Source: Thermococcus sp. 21S7
GTDB lineage: Archaea; Methanobacteriota_B; Thermococci; Thermococcales; Thermococcaceae
Length of the DNA: 64,000 nt
Reading direction: 5' to 3'
Assembly (NCBI RefSeq): GCF_012027615.1
Contig: NZ_SNUT01000007.1
Coordinates: 1-64,000, forward strand
Shown: piece by piece, positions 58,486 through 64,000 of the stretch
Layout of the letters: every line of letters starts with the position of its first letter
Position numbering within the stretch: position 1 is the first letter of the stretch
Translations under genes and position numbers: made by a program
The notes under the pieces: generated by a model
Databases searched by the model: none
The model's input: the letters and a program-made list of their open reading frames with translations, nothing else
What the model was told of the DNA's origin: nothing

Positions 58486-59607
58486 ATGAGGAGGTTCCTT
58501 GCCCTGTTTCTAATCCTGCTGGTGGTTTCAATAAGCGGCTGTATCGGGAGCAGCACTGGAACTGGGGAAACCGGAAAGGCCACGATAACCGTCACGGACG
58601 CCCTCGGGAGGAGCGTCGAGGTTCCGGCGAAGGTGAGCCGGATCGTTGCCGTTGGCCCCGGTGCGCTGAGGCTCGTGGTTTATCTGAACGCGAGCGATAT
58701 GGTGGTCGGGGTTGAGGACTTCGAGAAGCGCTACAACTTCGGAAGGCCCTACATAATAGCCCACCCCGAACTCAGGGAGCTGCCGACCGTCGGGCCGGGC
58801 GGGCCGGGCAAGCTGCCGGACTTCGAGGCGCTCATAGAGCTGAAGCCCGACGTTATCTTCATAACCTACGTGGACAAGAAGACGGCCAACGATATACAGG
58901 CCAAGACCGGAATCCCCGTCGTCGTCCTCAGCTACGGCCAGCTGGTGACCTTCGAGGACGAGGAACTCTTCAAGTCCCTCGAACTGGCGGGCAGGATACT
59001 CGGAAGGGAGGATAGGGCTAGGGAGGTCATAGACTTCATCAATGCCACCCAGAATGACCTGATGAAGCGCACGGCCGACGTTGAACCGAAGACGGTCTTC
59101 GTCGGTGGGATAGGATACAAGGGCGCCCACGGAATTGAGAGCACGAAGGCCAGCTACCCGCCATTCATCGTCGTTCACGCCAAGAACGTTGCCGACGAGC
59201 TTGGAACCGGCCACCAGTTCATCGACAAGGAGAAGCTCCTGGAGTGGCAGCCTGAGTACATCTTCATCGACGAGGGCGGCCTTAAGCTCATCCTCGACGA
59301 TTACTCGAAGAACCCGGACTTCTACGCCTCCCTAAAGGCCGTCAAAGAGGGCAACGTCTACGGCATACTCCCATACAACTTCTACACCACAAACGTTGGA
59401 ACTGCCCTGGCCGATGCGTACTTCATCGGAAAGGTGCTCTATCCCGAGAGGTTCAGCGACGTCGACCCTGCGAAGAAGGCCGACGAGATATACTCCTTCC
59501 TGCTCGGAAAGCCGGTTTACGGCACCATGAAGGAGCAGTTCGGCGGCTTTGGAAAGATAGACCTCTCCAACGGAACGGTTAAATACTCACTGCCGACCTC
59601 ACCGTGA
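58486..59607 (+). CDS. FecB/BtuF-type ABC substrate-binding lipoprotein
   Basis: 373 residues. Lipobox VSISGC, then a class III periplasmic-binding fold: [55 protein letters not shown] and [15 protein letters not shown]. Unlike the protein at 36285 it has no SUOX domain. It follows FmdE directly and precedes its permease with a TGATG overlap. Ligand unknown; iron chelates, heme, corrinoid or tungstate-type ligands remain possible. Confidence 0.9.
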   Translation: MRRFLALFLILLVVSISGCIGSSTGTGETGKATITVTDALGRSVEVPAKVSRIVAVGPGALRLVVYLNASDMVVGVEDFEKRYNFGRPYIIAHPELRELPTVGPGGPGKLPDFEALIELKPDVIFITYVDKKTANDIQAKTGIPVVVLSYGQLVTFEDEELFKSLELAGRILGREDRAREVIDFINATQNDLMKRTADVEPKTVFVGGIGYKGAHGIESTKASYPPFIVVHAKNVADELGTGHQFIDKEKLLEWQPEYIFIDEGGLKLILDDYSKNPDFYASLKAVKEGNVYGILPYNFYTTNVGTALADAYFIGKVLYPERFSDVDPAKKADEIYSFLLGKPVYGTMKEQFGGFGKIDLSNGTVKYSLPTSP

Positions 59608-60647
59608 TGAAAATGGACTACGAGGGCTACGTAGCCAGGAAACTGTCCATCGGCCTTTTCATTCTTCTTTCCATCCTCGCGGTTAGCCTTTACTCCCTCT
59701 CCCACGGTGCCTACTTCCTCTCTGTGAGGGAGGTCGTTGATGCGCTCCTCGGCGGCGGAACGGACAGTTCCAGGCTGATAGTCTGGAACATACGGATGCC
59801 GAGGATAGTTGCAGGCATTCTGGTCGGTGCCTCCCTGGCGGTGGCGGGTGCCGTCATGCAGGGCTTTCTGAGGAATCCCCTGGCCACTCCGTTCACTATG
59901 GGCGTCTCCCATGGGGCGATGTTCGGGGCTTCCCTCGCGATACTCCTGGGGGCAGGCTATGCAGAGAGTTCCGGGAGGATTTCGCTTGACAACCCCTACA
60001 CCGTTGTGCTCTTTGCCTTCATCGGCGCCATAAGCGCCACGGCGGTGATTCTTGCACTGGCGAGGCTGAAGGGACTCAGTCCGGAGGCCATAATTCTGGC
60101 GGGAGTTGCCATGAGTTCACTCTTCGTTGCGCTGACGACCCTCGTTCAGTACTTCGCCGACGAGCTTCAGCTTTCCGCCATGGTCTACTGGAGCTTTGGA
60201 GACCTTGGGAGGGCCACCTGGCGGGAAAACGCGATAATGCTCGCTGTGTTTGTTCCGGTTTTTGCCTACTTCGTCGTTAAGCGCTGGGATCTCAACGCCT
60301 CGGTCATGGGGGACGACGTCGCCAAGAGCGTTGGGGTTGAGGTTGAGAGGGTTCGCCTTATCTCGACCTTCCTGGCGGCGCTGATAACCGCCGTGAGCGT
60401 TGCTTTCGTCGGTGTCATCGGCTTCGTCGGCCTCATAGCGCCCCACGCCATCAGGCTCGTCGCCGGTGGCGACTATCGCTTCCTCATCCCCCTGTCGGCC
60501 CTCGCCGGCGCCCTGCTGCTGGTGGCCGCGGATACGATTGCCAGGCTGGTGCTGTCCCCGATGATTCTCCCGGTTGGTATAGTGACCTCTTTCCTCGGTG
60601 CTCCCACCTTTATATACCTCCTGATGAGGATGGAGGGACGGAGATGA
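59607..60647 (+). CDS. FecCD-type ABC permease
   Basis: 346 residues, about ten helices. IWNIRMPRIVAGILVGASLAVAGAVMQGFLRNPLATP is the characteristic FecCD block (shown here only by its ends VWNIRMP and NPLATP) and GLIAPHAIRLVAGGDYR the coupling helix. ATG 59607 overlaps the binding-protein stop (TGATG); GTG 59604 and ATG 59613 are alternatives. The downstream ATPase gene overlaps by 4 bp. Confidence 0.92.
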   Translation: MKMDYEGYVARKLSIGLFILLSILAVSLYSLSHGAYFLSVREVVDALLGGGTDSSRLIVWNIRMPRIVAGILVGASLAVAGAVMQGFLRNPLATPFTMGVSHGAMFGASLAILLGAGYAESSGRISLDNPYTVVLFAFIGAISATAVILALARLKGLSPEAIILAGVAMSSLFVALTTLVQYFADELQLSAMVYWSFGDLGRATWRENAIMLAVFVPVFAYFVVKRWDLNASVMGDDVAKSVGVEVERVRLISTFLAALITAVSVAFVGVIGFVGLIAPHAIRLVAGGDYRFLIPLSALAGALLLVAADTIARLVLSPMILPVGIVTSFLGAPTFIYLLMRMEGRR

Positions 60648-61429
60648 AGGCCCTACGTGTGAGGAATCTCCGCTTCACCTACAACGGCTCCGAGGTTCTT
60701 AGGGGCATTGACCTTGAGGTGGAGGCGGGCGAGTTCGTGGCGATACTAGGCCCGAACGGTGCCGGAAAGTCAACCTTCCTCAAGTGCATCGGGGGCATTC
60801 TGGACTGCGGCACCGTTGAAGTGTTTGAGCGCCCCGTGATGGAGTATCCGAGGGATGAACTGGCGAGGGTTCTTGCCTACGTGCCCCAGAGGTACGAACC
60901 GGGTTTCATGACGGTTTTTGACACCGTTCTGCTCGGCAGGAGGCCCTACATGGGGCTGAGGCCATCGAAGCGGGACGTTGAGACCGTGAGAAGAATCCTC
61001 AGAAAGATGGGCATAGAGGGCCTTGCGCTGAAGCCAACCAACAGGCTGAGCGGCGGCGAACTCCAGAAGGTGAGCATCGCGAGGGCCCTGGCTCAGGAGC
61101 CCAGAATACTCCTAATGGACGAGCCGACCAACAACCTTGACATCAGGAGCCAGCTGGAGGTAATGGAAACGGCGAGGACGTTTGCGGAGGAGGGGGGAAC
61201 GTCGGTCGTGGTCATGCACGACGTCAACCTCGCCCTTCGCTTCGCCGGAAGGTTCGTCTTCATGAAGAATGGGAGGGTCGTAGCCGACGGCGGGAGGGAG
61301 ATACTGGAGCCTGATCTCTTCGAAGAGGTCTACGGCGTGAAGGTTATGATAGAAGAGGTGGGGGGAATCCCCGTCGTGGTTCCCCTCTCACATCTCGGCC
61401 TCGCCGAGGAACTCAAGCAGGTCGAGTAG
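60644..61429 (+). CDS. FecE/BtuD-type ABC ATPase
   Basis: 261 residues. Walker A GPNGAGKST, signature LSGGELQK, Walker B ILLMDEPTNNLD and switch His in VVMHDVNLAL. It energises the FmdE-linked importer. Its last 42 bp overlap the convergent TPR gene, so both C-termini are encoded on opposite strands of the same DNA. Confidence 0.93.
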   Translation: MKALRVRNLRFTYNGSEVLRGIDLEVEAGEFVAILGPNGAGKSTFLKCIGGILDCGTVEVFERPVMEYPRDELARVLAYVPQRYEPGFMTVFDTVLLGRRPYMGLRPSKRDVETVRRILRKMGIEGLALKPTNRLSGGELQKVSIARALAQEPRILLMDEPTNNLDIRSQLEVMETARTFAEEGGTSVVVMHDVNLALRFAGRFVFMKNGRVVADGGREILEPDLFEEVYGVKVMIEEVGGIPVVVPLSHLGLAEELKQVE

Positions 61430-62347
61430 GCGCGGATCTTTGACGCTTTCTATGGCCTTCCCTGCCTCCTTCGCCTCAATCTTGCCGTCCTTGTAGAGTG
61501 CTATCGCCTTTACGGCTTCAAAGAAGTCGCTCAGCTCAGGGAGCGCCCTGGCGAACATGTCCATGTGCAGGTAAACCGTCTCGAAGTCGTCCTCAAGGAA
61601 CAGCTGCCAGAGGACATCCATCAGGGAGCCGAAGGCTACCTCCTCGTAGTCGCTCCCCTTCGCGTGGACGAGCGCGTAGAGGCACTCCTGCAAAGCCGCA
61701 TCGTAGTTCTCGTCCTCCTCGAATATCTCCTCAAAGCTGAGGTGTATCTCAACGAGGAGGTCGCTCTTGTCCAGAACCTTCGGGAGGAGGCCTGCGAGCA
61801 TGGCCTTTGCCTCGTAGGTCTCCCCGGATTCAAAGAGAACGTATGCCTTGTGGATGGCTATCCTCAGAACCTCGTCCTCGTTTCCGAGTTCGCGGTGTAT
61901 CTCCTCGGCCTTCTCCATAAGTTCGATGGCCTTCTCGTACTCCTGAAGTTCCTCGTGGATGAGCGCCATGGCGTAGTAGATTTTCGCTATGTTTCCCCTG
62001 TTGCCCTTCTCCGTCTCCTCCTCCAAGAGGGCTCGGTAGAGTTCGAGGCTCTTCTCCAGCTCCCCTATGAGGTAGTAGAGGTCGGCCAGCTCGAACTTTA
62101 CGTCGAATGTGTCCTTCTCCTCGGCCATCTTCTCGAACTCGCTCAGCTTCTCCACACCGAGGAGTTCGTGGGAGTAGTAAACGGTGAGCTTGTACAGTTC
62201 GAAATCACCACACTCCAGGGCGAGCTTTTCGGCCTTTTCGAGGACCTCCTTAAGCTCCTCGTCGCCCAGCTCGTCAACCCTGTGGTACAGAAGGGTTGCA
62301 ACCTTTTTGCAATCCTTTTCCTCGATTGCCTTCAGAATCTCCTCCAT
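61388..62347 (-). CDS. TPR-repeat protein
   Basis: 319 residues, entirely helical and acidic. Repeats such as FELADLYYLIGELEKSLELY, YYAMALIHEELQEYEKAIEL and HKAYVLFESGETYEAKAML follow the 34-residue TPR pattern. It is likely a cytoplasmic protein-protein scaffold; the partner is unknown. Start ATG follows GAGGTGTTCTGAG; TATA GAGTATTTAATGC lies about 30 nt upstream on the minus strand. Confidence 0.82.
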   Translation of the reverse strand: MEEILKAIEEKDCKKVATLLYHRVDELGDEELKEVLEKAEKLALECGDFELYKLTVYYSHELLGVEKLSEFEKMAEEKDTFDVKFELADLYYLIGELEKSLELYRALLEEETEKGNRGNIAKIYYAMALIHEELQEYEKAIELMEKAEEIHRELGNEDEVLRIAIHKAYVLFESGETYEAKAMLAGLLPKVLDKSDLLVEIHLSFEEIFEEDENYDAALQECLYALVHAKGSDYEEVAFGSLMDVLWQLFLEDDFETVYLHMDMFARALPELSDFFEAVKAIALYKDGKIEAKEAGKAIESVKDPRLLDLLEFLGEAEM

Positions 62348-62416
62348 CTCAGAACACCTCAGAATAATAACAGTTTCAGAGTATTTAATGCTTTGGCAGA
62401 AATTAAATGGAGAAGA

Positions 62417-64000
62417 CTAGCGCCTCCTCCAAAGGACCAGGATTGCGGCCAGAACGACGACTATTCCCGGTCCGCATGTGCCCCCCGACTCGGTCGGGGA
62501 TGGCTGGGTGCTGGAGGAACTCGTCTCTGAAGGGCCCGTTTCCTCGCCCGGCGTGCTTGACGTCGTTCCTGATGGTGTGGCAGTTGGGGCTTCGGTTGAT
62601 GTCGTTTCCGTTGGCGAGGGGCTCTCCGCGGCTCCAACCGTTATGGTGATCCTCCTGACGTCCTCTCCTCCCAGGTTGTCCCTCACCTTCAGGGTCACCG
62701 TGTAGTTGCCGGCGCTTGAGTAGGTGTGAACGGGTTCGGCCTCGCTGGAGGTGCTCCCGTCTCCAAAGTCCCAGCTCCAGCCCACTATATTCCCGTCCCT
62801 GTCGTAGGACTTGTCCGCGAAGCTTATCTCCTCCCCGGCCTTCGGTTCCTTTGGCAGGAACGTGAAGTCAGCCGTCGGCGGATAGTTCCGCGGCTCCACG
62901 GTTATCTCCTTGTAGTAGGTTCCCTTCAGTCCGCTTTCGTCTTCGACTGTTAGCATTACCGTGTACGAGCCAGGGTTTGTATACGTGTGCCTCGGATTCC
63001 TTTCGGTTGAAGTGCTTCCGTCGCCGAAGTTCCAGCTCCACCTGGCAACGCTTCCGTCCGGGTCTATGGAGCTGTCCGTGAAGCGCACCTCGTCTCCTGC
63101 CTTAATCTCTGCGGGCGAGTAGCTGAAGAGCGCCGCTGGCTTCTCGTTCGGTTTGACGTTTACCGATGCCTTGCAGGTGGCGTTGGCATTCAGGGGGTCG
63201 TAGACGGTCAGGGTGACCTTGTAGTTCCCCTCCTCGCGGTAGATGTGCTTTGTCTCTGTGCCGTTGCCCTCTGTGGAGTAGCCGTCTCCAAAGTCAATCT
63301 CCCACCTCATGGAGCCGTTCTCCGGGTCGTTTAGATCCAGGTCGAAGTCAACTTCAAGCGGAAGCTTTCCGGAGCTTGGAGAGGCTGAAATCGAACACTC
63401 CGGCGGCTTGTTCATGAGCAGCAGGGCATGGTAGTCTATCGTGAAGAAGCCGAAGTTTATCAGTATCGGGCTTCCGCTCCTTGTCTCGTAGTGCTCCCCC
63501 TTGCTGGGCACGAGGAAGTCGAGAACCAGATGTCCGTCCTCGCTGTCGAGGTAGATAACTCCGGTTGCGTTGTACCACATGCTCGGGTCGCTTATGCCGC
63601 CCTTGTAGACAACCTTGACGCTGGTTTCGTTGGAAACGGTCACCTCATGAGTCGTTACCCTCTCATAGCCGTAGCTGCCTTCAATTTTCATATCGAGGCT
63701 TGAGGTGGGTGAGGTGTAGCCCCCTCCGATGCCGATGGAAACGCCGACGTTGAAGGTGTTCCTGCTCTTCGTCCAGCCCAGCTCCTTGACTGCCCTCTCG
63801 TAGGAGCTACCCACCTGACCGACCTCCATGGTGAAGGTGTCGAGGAGGTTCCCGGGCTCGTAGTTCTTCAGCTCGTTGAGGTTCTCAGGGTAGGTGTTTA
63901 TATCCCCAATCTCGTGCAGGTCCGACTTGTAGTTCTGGAAGTGGACGTGGGGCGGCCCCTTGGGAACAGTCACGAGTATGTACTGCTGCTCGCCGTTCAC
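62417..64000 (-). CDS. PKD-repeat surface protein with CGP-type C-terminal anchor (5' end outside window)
   Basis: The last 527 residues are present; the start lies beyond the window. At least three PKD domains are seen by their WxFGDG or IDFGDG cores: IDFGDGYST, WNFGDGSTST and WDFGDGSTSS, each followed by a Y-x-V-x-L-x-V strand. A Thr/Ser/Pro-rich linker (about 65 residues) leads to GGTCGPGIVVVLAAILVLWRRR, shown by the CGPG core, hydrophobic segment and basic end of the CGP-CTERM sorting signal of Thermococcales. The N-terminal region is beta-rich and unidentified. It is a cell-surface protein, possibly for adhesion or substrate binding. Confidence 0.88.
   Translation of the reverse strand: MNGEQQYILVTVPKGPPHVHFQNYKSDLHEIGDINTYPENLNELKNYEPGNLLDTFTMEVGQVGSSYERAVKELGWTKSRNTFNVGVSIGIGGGYTSPTSSLDMKIEGSYGYERVTTHEVTVSNETSVKVVYKGGISDPSMWYNATGVIYLDSEDGHLVLDFLVPSKGEHYETRSGSPILINFGFFTIDYHALLLMNKPPECSISASPSSGKLPLEVDFDLDLNDPENGSMRWEIDFGDGYSTEGNGTETKHIYREEGNYKVTLTVYDPLNANATCKASVNVKPNEKPAALFSYSPAEIKAGDEVRFTDSSIDPDGSVARWSWNFGDGSTSTERNPRHTYTNPGSYTVMLTVEDESGLKGTYYKEITVEPRNYPPTADFTFLPKEPKAGEEISFADKSYDRDGNIVGWSWDFGDGSTSSEAEPVHTYSSAGNYTVTLKVRDNLGGEDVRRITITVGAAESPSPTETTSTEAPTATPSGTTSSTPGEETGPSETSSSSTQPSPTESGGTCGPGIVVVLAAILVLWRRR

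Overview
The window reads as the chromosome of a Thermococcus-like hyperthermophilic archaeon (Thermococcales). Pointers are the psmB-fttA gene order, a highly codon-biased NAD(P)-type glutamate dehydrogenase, phosphoenolpyruvate synthase, an MRP-type HypB among the hydrogenase maturation genes, a CGP-type C-terminal surface anchor, BRE/TATA promoters of the TTTAWATA type, GGTGA/GGAGG ribosome binding sites, and DNA sites matching the SurR consensus GTTn3AAC(n5GTT). Most genes are strongly GC-biased at third codon positions, which produces very long antisense shadow ORFs.

Layout. 0-10.2 kb: sodium symporter, a candidate C/D-box sRNA, gdhA, a potassium channel with a nucleotide-kinase-like gene, the proteasome beta subunit, the termination factor FttA, a threonine-synthase-like protein fused to a winged helix, and rpiA. 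10.29-12.19 kb: a small remnant mobile element integrated in tRNA-Leu(CAA), with the two halves of a split SSV-type integrase at its ends and a toxin-antitoxin pair as the only intact cargo. 12.3-19.1 kb: upp, two tandem MATE exporters, a VapBC pair and ppsA. 19.2-27.8 kb: a cell-surface/glycan block (two GT-C glycosyltransferase-like proteins, a polymerase-like membrane protein, a 1111-residue secreted papain-like protease). 27.8-32 kb: DUF424 protein, Nmd3-like protein, a CoA-disulfide/sulfur reductase with a SurR site, and an MFS transporter. 32.1-37.9 kb: a FecBCD-type ABC importer with three lipoproteins carrying sulfite-oxidase-like (molybdopterin-domain) folds and a DUF364 protein. 38-39.9 kb: a small secreted-protein gene broken by a tnpB-only IS200/IS605-type element. 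40-46.2 kb: radical SAM protein, a pentapeptide-like/potassium-channel fusion, NAD-kinase-like protein, cysteine desulfurase. 46.3-54.2 kb: hydrogenase maturation genes (hypE, hypF, hypD, hypC, protease, hypB, hypA) plus mobA. 54.3-64 kb: membrane proteins, a NifX-like protein, a second FecBCD importer led by an FmdE-family protein, a TPR protein and the 3' part of a PKD-repeat surface protein.

How it fits together. Several genes bear on hydrogen/sulfur metabolism and metal cofactors. Full extended SurR motifs sit just upstream of the TATA boxes of hypF, hypC/mobA (shared by two divergent genes) and hypA, an activating position. The sulfur-reductase gene has the core motif downstream of its TATA box, a repressing position. 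The two cofactor-associated FecBCD importers may feed the same metalloenzyme economy, but their substrates cannot be read from sequence. The most unusual single gene is the threonine-synthase-like protein at 7803: it lacks the PLP-binding lysine (arginine instead) and ends in a DNA-binding-like domain, so it may be a regulator and not an enzyme.
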